From Rhodopseudomonas rhenobacensis (GTDB lineage Bacteria; Pseudomonadota; Alphaproteobacteria; Rhizobiales; Xanthobacteraceae): a stretch of DNA of 64,000 nt. The position numbers and the translations under genes are program-made. This document shows positions 26,109 through 35,488 of the stretch, piece after piece. Position 1 is the stretch's first letter. Each line of letters opens with the position of its first letter. The notes beneath the pieces are model-generated. The model saw only the letters and a program-made list of their open reading frames with translations. It was not told the DNA's origin and made no database searches. Location of the stretch: the NCBI RefSeq assembly GCF_014203125.1, contig NZ_JACHIH010000017.1:1-64000 (forward strand), read 5' to 3'.

Positions 26109-28646
26109 CTAATCCAGGCCTAGCGACAGCGGGCGCGCCGGACCGATCGTTTCTGCTCCGGCCAACGCCGTGGAAATCGCCCACGCCAGGCGGGTCGTGG
26201 TCACCGGCTCGCGAAGGAATTGCACCTGCTTGACCGATCCATTCTCCACGAGCGTCGATGGCGGAGAGGCTCCGATCAGCAGGACCGGGATCGGGCCGAA
26301 ATGCCGCTTGATGTTCGCTGGATTAGGCTGATCAGGCCACAACCCTATGTCGAGAATCACCAGATCAGCGGCGTGACCGCGTTTTGCGATCCAGCCATCG
26401 ACATCGTTCAGTGTCGAAAAGCCGATCGGCTCATAACCCAGCGCCGCCGTTTTCTCTTCATACATCATCCGCGCCGCGTCATCCGGCTCCGCTATCACGA
26501 CCGTCTGCCCGGCTCCCTTCGCGACGGACTGGTCGGCCGTGAAGTCGCGGATCGACACCGAGGGGCTATGGGTGATGGGAAAGTAGAGGTCGAAGCGCGT
26601 TCCGGCGCCGACGCAACTCTGAACATTGACATGACCTGCCATTCCAACGATCGCGCCATGCACCGCGGCCAACCCCAGCCCGGTGCCTCCTCCCTCGGAT
26701 CGCGTGGTGAAGAACGGCTCGAAAATATGCGGCAATGCGCTTGGATCGATGCCGTCGCCGGTATCGGAGACCTGAAGGACAGCATAGCTGCCAGGCGGAG
26801 CGCTGCCGTGCGAAAGACGCGTTGCGGCTGCCAATTCGACTGCTGACAGGGTGATTGTGATCCACCCCGCATCGCGACAGGCTTGGGCCGCATTCCTGCA
26901 GATGTTCATGATGATCTGCTGAACTTCGATCGGATTGCCGGTCACCGTCAGGTGCCGCCGCGGCAGGTCGACCTCAAGGGCGACGTGGTCGGGCAGCGAA
27001 ACGGTCAACAGCGGAAGCACGTCGCGCACCGCTTCACGGATGTCGAACGGCTTGCTGCTCCGCTCGCCTTTCCGGCTGAACGCCAGAATCTGATCGATCA
27101 CCAGCTTGGCCCGCTGGCCGCTGTGAATGGTCTCCTGGATGTATCGCGCCGCGTTGGATTTACCGGGGCTCGCGTCGAGCGCCATCTCGCTGTACCCCAT
27201 CATCGCGAGCAGAATATTATTGAACTCGTGGGCGATGCCCCCGGCCAGCGTGCCGACGGCCTCCAGCCGCTGTGAGTGCTCCAGCCTGGCGTGCAGCGCA
27301 GCTTTCTCCTCGCGGTCCTGAACCAATCTGACGCAGCCGACGAGACACTCCGCGGACTGTTCCAGCAGGCTGGACATTTCAGCGCCGCGATCAGCGAAGC
27401 GCCGGCTAACAATTAGCTGCAGCAATGCTGCGCTCTGGACCTCAAGGCGGACGGTCACGGCTGCGGCGACAGCGTCTCCGCGTTGGGCGATCACAACATC
27501 ACTGCTCTTCGACGACTGCGCGGCGACCGCGGTCAGGCCATCCACGCGTATCCTGTCCCGGGCGTCGGCAACGGCGCCATCCGACGTCCCGTCGTGTGTC
27601 GCTCCGAAATCGTGTTCGATATTGCCATTCTCCGCGTTGAAGATCGTGAATCTCCCTTTCGGACCTTCGAAGAAGCCCGCAAGTCGCTTCAACGCATCGT
27701 CGACAGCGGCGTCGATCGTCGTGGACTCGTCGGCGAAACGTCGTCTGATGTCGTCGAGCGTGCGATCAAACTGCAGCTTCAGAGCCAGTTTCCGATCGTC
27801 TTCCCGGCGGCGATGAACAAGCGCCGCGACGAAGCCGAACATGGCGAGCGAGACCGCGCCGAGCACCACGCGATGTCGCGTCGATTGCACCGTCATCCCC
27901 TCATACGCATCGAGGTAGCGCTTGCGGAGATGGTCGGCGGTGTTCAGCGTTCCGGAGCCCTGGATCGCCAGCGTCGACTGGTCCACCAGCGGCAGCGTCT
28001 TGAGGATCATCATCGCGTGCGCGGCGAGCCCGCGAACATGATCCTGATCGGTTCCCGCCTGGATCCTCAGGCGGTCCAGCTCCGCTGTGATCTGCAGCTC
28101 GAGATCGACCGAGGGATTGGCTGCGAACCGCATCATGAGATTGCCGAGATGGCCCGACCGCTGGTTCGGGGGCGGCCCCTCGAAATACGGATCCTGATAG
28201 CGCTGGCTGAGAAGCTGATTGAAGATCTCCAGCGAATTCTGAAGCAGCGAATTGCTGGTCTTGAACTGATCGACGAGACGCTCGTCGGACGCGATCGAAC
28301 GGGTGATCGCAAGGAGCTCGTCGTCAAAGCCTGACAGGCCATCCCGACGGCCGGCGCTGAGCAGCATTCGAAGGCTGTCCGCCGACGCGTTGAGGCCGGC
28401 GATCGAGCTGACCAGCGGATCGTAATTTCTCAGCAGGCCGGCGCGCGCCTGCAGCACGTCGCGTTGCAGCGAGGCATGGCGCAGATCGATCATCCGCAGT
28501 GTCGTGAGTATTCCGTCATGCACATCCCGCGACGGGACATATGCGAGGGCGACGCCGCCGAGCGCCAGGGCGACCAGCGCCAGCAGGCCAATCCGCCACC
28601 GCTCAAGGATCGATCGATGCGGCCGGGCTTTCGAGCTTGCGACCAT
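26109..28646 (-). CDS. VirA-like hybrid sensor histidine kinase
   Basis: The protein has 845 residues. One transmembrane segment lies near 20-36 and another near 262-280, enclosing a long all-helical extracytoplasmic sensor of the DAHL type. A GAF-like region follows. The histidine-kinase H-box reads LAGGIAHEFNNILLAMMGYS, and the ATPase has SDTGDGIDPSALPHIFEPFF and GGGTGLGLAAVHG. A C-terminal receiver keeps its Asp in DLVILDIG. This matches the VirA-like kinases of Bradyrhizobiaceae. It overlaps the peroxidase gene by 44 bases, and a VirG-like regulator lies upstream in the same direction, so the three form one operon. In Agrobacterium, VirA senses phenolics and sugars; the ligand here is unknown. 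Confidence 0.85.
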   Translation of the reverse strand: MVASSKARPHRSILERWRIGLLALVALALGGVALAYVPSRDVHDGILTTLRMIDLRHASLQRDVLQARAGLLRNYDPLVSSIAGLNASADSLRMLLSAGRRDGLSGFDDELLAITRSIASDERLVDQFKTSNSLLQNSLEIFNQLLSQRYQDPYFEGPPPNQRSGHLGNLMMRFAANPSVDLELQITAELDRLRIQAGTDQDHVRGLAAHAMMILKTLPLVDQSTLAIQGSGTLNTADHLRKRYLDAYEGMTVQSTRHRVVLGAVSLAMFGFVAALVHRRREDDRKLALKLQFDRTLDDIRRRFADESTTIDAAVDDALKRLAGFFEGPKGRFTIFNAENGNIEHDFGATHDGTSDGAVADARDRIRVDGLTAVAAQSSKSSDVVIAQRGDAVAAAVTVRLEVQSAALLQLIVSRRFADRGAEMSSLLEQSAECLVGCVRLVQDREEKAALHARLEHSQRLEAVGTLAGGIAHEFNNILLAMMGYSEMALDASPGKSNAARYIQETIHSGQRAKLVIDQILAFSRKGERSSKPFDIREAVRDVLPLLTVSLPDHVALEVDLPRRHLTVTGNPIEVQQIIMNICRNAAQACRDAGWITITLSAVELAAATRLSHGSAPPGSYAVLQVSDTGDGIDPSALPHIFEPFFTTRSEGGGTGLGLAAVHGAIVGMAGHVNVQSCVGAGTRFDLYFPITHSPSVSIRDFTADQSVAKGAGQTVVIAEPDDAARMMYEEKTAALGYEPIGFSTLNDVDGWIAKRGHAADLVILDIGLWPDQPNPANIKRHFGPIPVLLIGASPPSTLVENGSVKQVQFLREPVTTTRLAWAISTALAGAETIGPARPLSLGLD

Positions 28647-29607
28647 CGTACTCCCCGGTCAGCGTGTTCAAGAAGGCAACGATCGCTTCGATGTCGGACC
28701 CAGACAGCGTCTGACCAAGCTGACGCCGCGCCATGATCGACACGGCTTCGGAAAGACTGTCGACGCGGCCATCGTGGAAATACGGCCCGGTGACCGCGAC
28801 ATTCCGCAGACTCGGCACGCGAAACAGATCGTCGTCGGAGGCTTGCGCGCCCGCGGTGCTCGACGCCGCCTCGTTCACCGCCGATGAGCTGCTTGGATCG
28901 GCAAAGATCCCGAACCGCTGCCGCATATTGCCGCCGAGGTTGACGCCCTGGTGGCAGGAGGCGCAGCCATAGCTCATGAACAGCTTCAGCCCTTTGAGTT
29001 CATCCGGCGTCAGCGCCGACGCATCGCCGCGCAGGTGCCGGTCGAAGCGCGAGTTCGCCGTCACCAGGGAGCGCTGGAAGGCCACCAGCGCGTCAAGCAC
29101 ACTGGCGCGGTCGGGGGGACGTCCAAAAACACGCCGGAACCACGCCGCATAGGGCGGGCTTTGTTCGAGGCGATCCGCCAGCAAGCTCCAGTCGGCAGCC
29201 ATCAGGCGAGGGTCGAGCAGCACCTTCTCGTTCAGCACCTCGAGCGATTTGTGCTTGCCTCGCCAGCCGAGCAGGTAGTTCGCGGCGACGTTGAACACCG
29301 TGGGGGCATTGAAGCCGTGCTCCTTGCCGTCGTCGGCGATCGCCCTGGACAGACCGACCGTTCCGCCACGCGCAAGATCGTGGCAGGATGAGCACGAAAT
29401 CGTCTGCGACCTCGACAGGATCGGATCCGCAAACAGCGTCCTGCCCAAGGCGACCTTGTCGGGGTCGAGTGCGGGCGCCGCTTCGAGCGGTGCGAACGTC
29501 CGGCTTTCCCGCAACTCGGTCGCCGATCCGTCGATCGGGATCCAGCAAAGCGCCATGGCGCCGGCCAGCGCGCATCGGAAACCGACCGATCGAGTCTTGG
29601 CCGGCAT
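28603..29607 (-). CDS. Di-haem cytochrome c peroxidase / MauG family protein
   Basis: The protein has 334 residues with a cleavable signal peptide (VGFRCALAGAMALCWIPIDGS), so it is periplasmic. Two haem c attachment motifs are present, CSSCH and CASCH, with the spacing of bacterial di-haem peroxidases. The LGRTLFADPILSRSQTISC lead-in and the PSLRNVAVTGPYFHDGR distal block are family hallmarks. Family members reduce H2O2 or oxidise protein residues with electrons from small cytochromes. The gene sits between a VirG-like regulator and a VirA-like kinase, all on one strand and nearly contiguous, which suggests that redox state or a peroxidase product is linked to the signal. It is an unusual partner for a VirA/VirG pair. 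Confidence 0.9.
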   Translation of the reverse strand: MPAKTRSVGFRCALAGAMALCWIPIDGSATELRESRTFAPLEAAPALDPDKVALGRTLFADPILSRSQTISCSSCHDLARGGTVGLSRAIADDGKEHGFNAPTVFNVAANYLLGWRGKHKSLEVLNEKVLLDPRLMAADWSLLADRLEQSPPYAAWFRRVFGRPPDRASVLDALVAFQRSLVTANSRFDRHLRGDASALTPDELKGLKLFMSYGCASCHQGVNLGGNMRQRFGIFADPSSSSAVNEAASSTAGAQASDDDLFRVPSLRNVAVTGPYFHDGRVDSLSEAVSIMARRQLGQTLSGSDIEAIVAFLNTLTGEYDGRKLESPAASIDP

Positions 29608-29613
29608 CGTCGT

Positions 29614-30342
29614 TCAGCCGCTGTTCGCGCGCGGCCGATGCTCGACCGCAACCTCGGCATCGAAGATGTATCCGGCCCCGCGCTCGGTCACGATCAGCTT
29701 CGGGTTCGACGGGTCGGGCTCCAGCTTGCGGCGCAGACGCAGAATGAGAACATCGATGCTTCGGTCGAACACCTCTTCGTTGTGCACCCGGCTCGCCGCC
29801 AGCAATTTCTCGCGCGACATCACCTGCTTCGGCGCCGTGAGGAAGGCCACCAGCAGGTTGAACTCGGCGGCGGTCAGCTTGACCTCGCCGGCCGCGCTCG
29901 ACATCAGTTGTCGCCGCTTGGTATTCAGCGTCCAGTCGTTGAAGCGATAGAGGCCGCGATCGGACTTGACGTCGGCTGCCGACTTGACGCGAAGCGCCGC
30001 GCGGATCCGTGCGACGAATTCGCGCAGCCCGAACGGCTTGGTGATGTAGTCCGACGCACCAAGCTCGAGCCCGACGACCTTGTCGGCTTCATCCAGCCGA
30101 TCGCCGCTGATGATGATGATCGGCGCATCGGATTTGGTGGAATGGGACCGGACGATCTCAAGACCATCCTCCCGGCCGAGGTTCAGGTCGACAATGATGA
30201 GATCTGCAGGGTCATTGGCCAGAATCTGACCGAGCTGATGACTGTCCTTCGCCGCCGTTGCCCGAAAGGCGTGCTGCGTCAGATAGTCCACCAACATGCT
30301 CCTGAGCCTGCTGTCGTCGTCCACAACAAGAATATGCTTCAT
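29614..30342 (-). CDS. VirG-like OmpR-family response regulator
   Basis: The ATG at 30342 (MKHILVV) is chosen because GGAG lies six bases upstream; a TTG at 30354 would add four residues. The receiver domain has the acidic pair in VVDDDSR, the phosphoacceptor Asp in IIVDLNLGREDGLEIVRSHS and the lysine in ITKPFGLREF. The C-terminal winged helix reads KLTAAEFNLLVAFL, DRSIDVLILRLRRKLEPDPS and TERGAGYIFDAEV. Much of this follows Agrobacterium VirG almost word for word. It is the first gene of the operon with the peroxidase and the VirA-like kinase, its likely cognate partner. No vir box was confirmed. Divergent Lrp regulation is possible, since the two genes share a 194-base promoter region. Confidence 0.9.
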   Translation of the reverse strand: MKHILVVDDDSRLRSMLVDYLTQHAFRATAAKDSHQLGQILANDPADLIIVDLNLGREDGLEIVRSHSTKSDAPIIIISGDRLDEADKVVGLELGASDYITKPFGLREFVARIRAALRVKSAADVKSDRGLYRFNDWTLNTKRRQLMSSAAGEVKLTAAEFNLLVAFLTAPKQVMSREKLLAASRVHNEEVFDRSIDVLILRLRRKLEPDPSNPKLIVTERGAGYIFDAEVAVEHRPRANSG

Positions 30343-30536
30343 GTCATGCTCCAAGACGGCGGCGCAATCGGCCTCATGGAAATCGGAACGATCCGACTGC
30401 GGTTGTTCGGCTGCAATGGCTGCGCAGGATAGCTGATTTCAGCCGGAATGTGCTCTCGACTTTGCCGGTTGATATGATATTCGTCATGCTTTCTATGCCG
30501 TCTGATGGGCACTCCCATTCGTTTGAGGGCGATATC

Positions 30537-31013
30537 ATGGAAGAAGCTTCCACCTCCCAGCTCGATCGGATCGACACGAAAATTCTGCGCGCGCTGCAAG
30601 GCGACGGTCGGCTCACCAACGCCGAACTCGCCGTGCGCGTCAACGTCAGCCCGGCGACCTGCCACCGGCGCACCCAACGGCTGTTCGAGCAGGGCTACAT
30701 CGCTGGCGTTCGGGCGGACCTGGCGCCCGGCAAGGTCGGCCTGAGAACCCTGGTCATGGTCGGCGTGGTGCTCGATCGCTCCACCCCGGAGAGCTTCGCA
30801 GCGTTCGAAGCGGCGGTGCTGCGGATGAAGGAGGTGCTCGACTGCAATCTGGTCGCCGGCGATTTCGACTATCTGCTGAAAATCCGGGTCCGGGACATGG
30901 AGGACTTCAACAAGCTGCACGGCCAGAAACTGATCGCCCTGCCCGGCGTCCGGCAGGCTCGAACCTTTTTCGTGATGAAGACGGTCAAGGAGAACGCGCG
31001 CCTGCCATTCTGA
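30537..31013 (+). CDS. Lrp/AsnC-family transcriptional regulator
   Basis: The ATG at 30537 with GAGG upstream gives 158 residues, the usual length. The N-terminal helix-turn-helix reads LDRIDTKILRALQGDGRLTN, AELAVRVNVSPATCHRRTQR. The C-terminal RAM-type ligand-binding domain contains VLDCNLVAGDFDYLLKIRV and LPGVRQARTFFVMKTV. Such regulators bind an amino acid or related small molecule and act as octamers or dimers on nearby genes. The gene is divergent from the VirG-like operon. It could also be the detached regulator of acdS, which in other bacteria is controlled by an Lrp-type protein, but distance makes this speculative. Confidence 0.9.
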   Translation: MEEASTSQLDRIDTKILRALQGDGRLTNAELAVRVNVSPATCHRRTQRLFEQGYIAGVRADLAPGKVGLRTLVMVGVVLDRSTPESFAAFEAAVLRMKEVLDCNLVAGDFDYLLKIRVRDMEDFNKLHGQKLIALPGVRQARTFFVMKTVKENARLPF

Positions 31014-31689
31014 CCGAACGCCCGACAGCGCGAGCGCGGTCGAGCGCAGCAGCTCCGCCAGCAGAGATGAAACCAGCTGCAGGAGTCGGTCGTAGCGATC
31101 GATGCTAGGCATGAAATCTTCCGTGCCGGGCGCGTGACCAGGCCAGCACCCCTGCGACGATCAGCACGGCAACCATCGCGGCGTGGTCGGTGGCAATATT
31201 GAGTGCGGTGACACGCAACTGATCGCCGGCGATGCCGCCGACCGGGTAACCCGCGGGCAACCGCAATGCCGTGACGGGGCCGTAGGCGCGGGCGCGTAAC
31301 CAAGCTTCCCTGAAGGCTCCGATGAGAGGCGCGACGCCACGTGGAACACCGCTTGCCGGGCCGCCGGACCCCGCAATCATTGCGAGCGCAGGACACTGAA
31401 GGCCGGTGGTACCGCGTCGAAAGCGCACCGGCTGCACAGATCCATCAGCACCGGATCGTGCAGCGCACGAGCCGCTGGCCGCAGCAGCGAAAGTCAACAA
31501 GGTCTTGGCGATACGAGGCATATGGGGCAATCCAGCTTCCAGGCGACGCGCGGTTTTCGGATCTGGATCTTGCGGTTCGATGTCGCGGCTCGCCGATCGT
31601 GCTACATTTTGCAATACGCGCAGAACCTGCGACGGGGCGCTGTTAACGCCGGCGCTGGCGCGAGCCGATACGAAAACCATCATGTGGTC
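31014..31689. other. Decayed stretch without a supported gene
   Basis: No complete gene is visible. A minus-strand reading ending near 31105 has a plausible membrane tail (AAMVAVLIVAGVLAW), and the overlapping ATG begins another short plausible reading, but neither shows a recognised family. I take the stretch as erosion products between the Lrp gene and the LysR remnant. Confidence 0.4.
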
Positions 31690-32020
31690 CGCGACCAGCG
31701 CTCGACGCCCGCGCAGCTCGAGGTCGACGCTCATGGCACGATCTCCAGCGAGGCGATCTTTGCTGGAGGGGATCGGGATCGGCTTCTTCATGGAACAGGA
31801 CGTCGTCGCCGACATCGAGACCGGACGTCTCGTTCGGGTGCTCGAGGATTGGACGCCGCGCTTCGCCGGCTTGTGTCTCTACTACCCGGGGCGTCGCAAT
31901 CCCTCGGCCGCGATGAAGGCCTTCATCGGCTTGGCCCGCGCTTGGGGCGGCAAAGCGACGCCTGACCGCCCGCGACGCGGCCGGACTCGTGCGGCCCGCA
32001 AGTCAATTCCGATCGACTGA
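31690..32020 (+). pseudogene. C-terminal remnant of a LysR-family regulator
   Basis: The reading from about 31760, [15 protein letters not shown] followed by [20 protein letters not shown] and [20 protein letters not shown], is the end of a LysR substrate-binding domain. In another frame just upstream, [10 protein letters not shown] looks like the preceding strand, so a frameshift is present. The DNA-binding half is missing. It cannot be a working regulator. Confidence 0.7.
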
Positions 32021-32030
32021 ACCGACGACG

Positions 32031-32288
32031 TCAGCAATCGATGCAGTAGCGCACCGCCCACTCGATATCAGAGCGGCTGGGAATGCCGAGGGCAAGCAGT
32101 GTTGCTTCATCAAGCCGAGACAGCGCGGCCACAGCGTTTGCGACATTGCTCTCGCCTGCGGGACGGCATCGCTGCGTGCTCGCCGTGTCGCCTCGGCGAC
32201 GTCGCTCGGATCGAGGTTGGTAGCTGGGATCGCGTTCGCGCTTTGGATTTTCGCAGTGATTCATCAACGTCATCCTCCATCTTGCCAT
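32031..32288 (-). CDS. Small DUF1127-like protein
   Basis: A short minus-strand frame of 85 residues ends with LSRLDEATLLALGIPSRSDI and EWAVRYC. This resembles the end of DUF1127 proteins, small Arg-rich proteins of alphaproteobacteria in which a final LDD..L.DIGI.R.DI pattern is conserved. The middle part is rich in Arg, as expected. The start is uncertain, and homology is limited to the last 30 residues. It may itself be a fragment given the decayed neighbourhood. Confidence 0.4.
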   Translation of the reverse strand: MARWRMTLMNHCENPKRERDPSYQPRSERRRRGDTASTQRCRPAGESNVANAVAALSRLDEATLLALGIPSRSDIEWAVRYCIDC

Positions 32289-32537
32289 GATGAAGAAATT
32301 GCGGAGCGAGATTGCAGCTTGACGTCTGAAACGGAAATGGGCGTTACGATTGCAATCGAAGTGACGCCGGCATGACATCGGACAGAAACAGTTGCAGGGC
32401 TGAATGCATTCTCGCAGATGAGTGCAGCCGATGACGCTGCATTTTCGACGCGATTTCGTGCCCCGAGTGTTGAGCGAGGCACGATTAGCAGCCGATCACA
32501 ACAGGCAGTCCGCAACCTTCACCATCACGAGGCTTCT

Positions 32538-33323
32538 TTGAATCGCACCCAACCCTCGCGGATCGTCGATCTCTCCAAGGAGATCGTCGAAAACCCCGCC
32601 GACCCGTTCTTCATGCGCGTGAAGGTGACGCATCACCGACATCGGCGGGCGCGCTGGCTGGTCCGCCTGTTGGGCCTGCCCTTCCGACTTTTCCCTCGAG
32701 ACTTCGACGGTTGGGCCGATGATACGATCACCCGCCTCGGCGTTCATGCGACAACACATATTGATGCGCCCTGGCACTATGGCCCGACCGACAGCGAGGG
32801 TCGTCCGTTGCCGACAATCGAGTAGATGCCGCTCGATCTAATGTTCGGTCCCGGCATTGTTTTCGATATGACGCACAAGCAGGACGGAGAAGAGATCGGG
32901 GTCGCTGATCTGACCAATGCTCTCAGCAAGATTGGCGTGCAGCTTTCGCCAGGCACCATCGCCATGATCCGGACCGGACGCGATCGATTTCAGGGCCAGC
33001 CGGATTACTGGAAGCTCGGCACCGGCGTCAGCGCCGCCGCGACCGAATGGCTGATCGACCACGGCGTCCGCGTCATGGGCATCGATCAGTGGGGCTGGGA
33101 CCTGCCGTTCCACCATCAGATCCGCCGCAGCAAGAGCGAGGGTCGCAACGATCTGTTCTGGGCCGGTCACCTCGTTGGCCGACGCAAGCCCTATTGGCAC
33201 ATCGAACAGCTTCGAGGTCTCGACGCCCTGCCCGCCCAAGGCTTCGATGTCGGGATCTTTCCATTGCGGCTGAAAGGCGCGTCGGCTGCGCCCGCGCGGG
33301 TGGTCGGATTCCTTTACGATTAG
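32538..33323 (+). pseudogene. Cyclase-family (kynurenine formamidase-like) gene with in-frame amber stop
   Basis: The TTG at 32538 with GAGG upstream starts RTQPSRIVDLSKEIVENPAD. The conserved metal-binding block GVHATTHIDAPWHYGPT is present. At 32823-32825 the frame meets TAG, then goes on without a shift as MPLDLMFGPGIVFDMTHKQD, GVRVMGIDQWGWDLPFH to a normal stop at 33323. Both halves together make one 261-codon member of the metal-dependent cyclase/formamidase family (HxGTHxDxPxH type). The stop is therefore a point nonsense mutation in an otherwise intact gene. It lies among other broken genes, which supports relaxed selection. Confidence 0.8.
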
Positions 33324-33439
33324 TTTTCGCGGATACGACCATCGCGCACAGGAATTCAGCTCCCAAAGCGGCGTAGTTGAATACGAGGATCAGCGGCTCG
33401 CTATTTTTATGGCCGACCGCCGACTATCGCCGCTCAACC

Positions 33440-33611
33440 GCGTTCGGGCCTGTGCAATTTGAGCAGCGCCGTCGATAACGCCTATCTGCGGGCCGATCAG
33501 GTTTCGATGGCCCCCCGGGTCTCCGGCTACGTCACCGACAACTATGTGCAAGACAATGATGAAGTCACCGCCGGTCAGCCGCTGATCACGATGCTTGCCC
33601 GGATGGCCTCG
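33440..33611 (+). pseudogene. N-terminal fragment of an HlyD/EmrA-type membrane fusion protein
   Basis: The reading SSAVDNAYLRADQVSMAPRV followed by SGYVTDNYVQDNDEVTAGQP is the first lipoyl half of an HlyD/EmrA periplasmic adaptor. Before and after it, homology is lost: the membrane anchor upstream and all of the hairpin downstream are missing, and the TRAP permease gene begins at once on the other strand. It is a dead fragment. Confidence 0.7.
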
Positions 33612-33613
33612 GT

Positions 33614-35488
33614 TCACATTGGGAGACCCGGCAGCAAACCGACCACGACGATTGCGACCAGCAGGGCTGCCAGATAAGGCCAGATCGCACTTATCCCGTC
33701 GTCGACGGAAAGGCCGCTAATGGCACAGGTCATATAGTAGCCGACGCCAAATGGTGGCGCAAAGAGCCCCACCCCCATCGAGAGGATAATGACCATGGAG
33801 TAATGGATCTCGTCGATTCCCATGGTCTGGGCTGCGGGGATCATCAATGGTGCGAGCAACACCAGTGCGGGCATGCCTTCCATCACGCTCCCAAGGATCA
33901 GAAAGATCAAGATGGTGACGAGAATGAAGCCGACTTTCCCCCCTGGGATGGCGGAAACCGCGTCAATCAGGTCCTGCGAGAACCCGGACTGCGTCAACGC
34001 CCAAGCCATCGCGGTGGCCATGCCGAGAATGAGCAATATCGATCCGCTCAGGCTGGCGCTTCTGACCAGCAGGCGGAAGATTCGGCGCCATTCGGCGTCC
34101 CTGTAGAAGATCAGTCCGGCCACAATGGCGTAGGCGATGCCCAGCGTAGCAACCTCAGTCGCCGTCGCCACGCCGCCGACGACCGTGGCGCGGATCATGA
34201 ACGGAAGAACGAGTGCCGGAAGAGCCTTCACGAACGCTTTCCTCATCGAGCGCCAAGATACGCGCGGCGGCAGCTGCGTATCGCCTCGCCGCGCGCGCAG
34301 GTACGCGAGCAGCACCAGGAAGACTCCGGCTATCACTGCCGGTACGAGGCCGGCGGCAAACAGTTTCGCGATCGAGATTCCGGCGACCGATCCCAGTGCA
34401 ATCAGGACGAGGCTCGGGGGTATCGTTTCGGACGCGGCGGCGGACGAACTCAGAAGAGCGACGAGCTCCCCGGATTTGTATCCACGTTTTTGCATCTCCG
34501 GCACCATCACCGGCGCGATCGCGGCGATGTCGGCGGCCTTCGAGCCGGATATGCCCGAGACCAGGAACATCGCTCCGAACAGACTGAACGACATGCCGCC
34601 GCGCAAATGCCCGAACAAACTCGCGAGGAGTTCCACCAGGGCCCGGGCCATCCCGGTCAGTTCGATCAGGAGGCCCAGCACGATGAACAGAGGGATGGCG
34701 AGCAGAAGCAGATCGGAGATGCCGCCGTCGATGCGCGCAACTTCGATGCTCAGCGGAACGACGCCGGTTGCCGCAAGGTAGGCAAATGTCGCTGCTCCGA
34801 ACGCAAACGCGATCGGCGCGCCGATGACGATCAGAGCGGCGACCCCGACGCCGAAGAACACGGCAAGATCCCAATTTCCGATCTGAGCCATTGCAGGCCC
34901 CGTTAGCCATATCAACGCGGCGATCGCCGCCACTGTAACAACGGCAAACAAAAAGTCCGGCGGACGCACGTTCTTCACGAAACGCATCGTCAATGTTATG
35001 GCGATGAGCGCGAGACCTACCGGCAATGCGGTCAACCGTACACCCTCGCTGATGCGCAATGTCGGCGTAAGAATATCCCAGTGCTCGCGTACATGCGCTA
35101 TTGACGGCAAGAACAGGCCAACCAGGAGGCCGATCGAAAGCAACTCGCTAAACGCGTTCAGACGCGATCGCGCGCGCAATCCGACGGAATTGACCAAAAG
35201 CGTGAAGCGCATGTGCTGACCGTCGCGCGCTGCGATCACTGCTCCGAGCATGCCGATCCACAAAAACAGGATCACCGCAAGTTCATCCGACCACAGCAAC
35301 GGGCGCACCAACACATACCGCGCGACGACGCCGCTGAACAGCAAGATGATTTCGCTGACAAGAAGAACGGCCGCGATCGCCTCGACGGAGCGACCGAGCA
35401 TTGCATCAAATTTGGCGATCAGACCGCTATAGCTCACGGCGGTCCCGACCTGCGATGGCGCAGTGGTGATGACCGGCGAGGTATTCAT
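33614..35488 (-). CDS. TRAP transporter fused permease (DctQM)
   Basis: The ATG at 35488 overlaps the stop of the DctP gene (ATGA) and gives 624 residues. The first 170 residues carry four membrane segments and resemble the small DctQ subunit (LLWSDELAVILFLWIGMLGA). The rest resembles the large DctM subunit with about twelve segments, including PIAFAFGAATFAYLAATG, LAIPLFIVLGLLIELTGMA and PFGVGYYMTC. Fused QM proteins are a known variant. It moves an organic acid with sodium across the inner membrane after delivery by DctP. The downstream catabolic cluster suggests a carboxylate substrate. Confidence 0.9.
   Translation of the reverse strand: MNTSPVITTAPSQVGTAVSYSGLIAKFDAMLGRSVEAIAAVLLVSEIILLFSGVVARYVLVRPLLWSDELAVILFLWIGMLGAVIAARDGQHMRFTLLVNSVGLRARSRLNAFSELLSIGLLVGLFLPSIAHVREHWDILTPTLRISEGVRLTALPVGLALIAITLTMRFVKNVRPPDFLFAVVTVAAIAALIWLTGPAMAQIGNWDLAVFFGVGVAALIVIGAPIAFAFGAATFAYLAATGVVPLSIEVARIDGGISDLLLLAIPLFIVLGLLIELTGMARALVELLASLFGHLRGGMSFSLFGAMFLVSGISGSKAADIAAIAPVMVPEMQKRGYKSGELVALLSSSAAASETIPPSLVLIALGSVAGISIAKLFAAGLVPAVIAGVFLVLLAYLRARRGDTQLPPRVSWRSMRKAFVKALPALVLPFMIRATVVGGVATATEVATLGIAYAIVAGLIFYRDAEWRRIFRLLVRSASLSGSILLILGMATAMAWALTQSGFSQDLIDAVSAIPGGKVGFILVTILIFLILGSVMEGMPALVLLAPLMIPAAQTMGIDEIHYSMVIILSMGVGLFAPPFGVGYYMTCAISGLSVDDGISAIWPYLAALLVAIVVVGLLPGLPM

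Noticed and set aside
26109-30342. Part of an Agrobacterium-like T-DNA transfer system
   Set aside because: Only the regulatory pair resembles VirA/VirG. No virB, virD or border-like sequences were seen in the window.
31105-31815. A 236-codon minus-strand frame with a membrane-like tail
   Set aside because: The left half is suggestive, but the right half is antisense to the LysR remnant and no domain was recognised.
7628-33323. Genome-wide recoding of TAG to explain the two amber-interrupted genes
   Set aside because: TAG serves as the normal stop of several intact genes (for example cpaB and the GMC oxidoreductase), so read-through of all TAG codons would be harmful.
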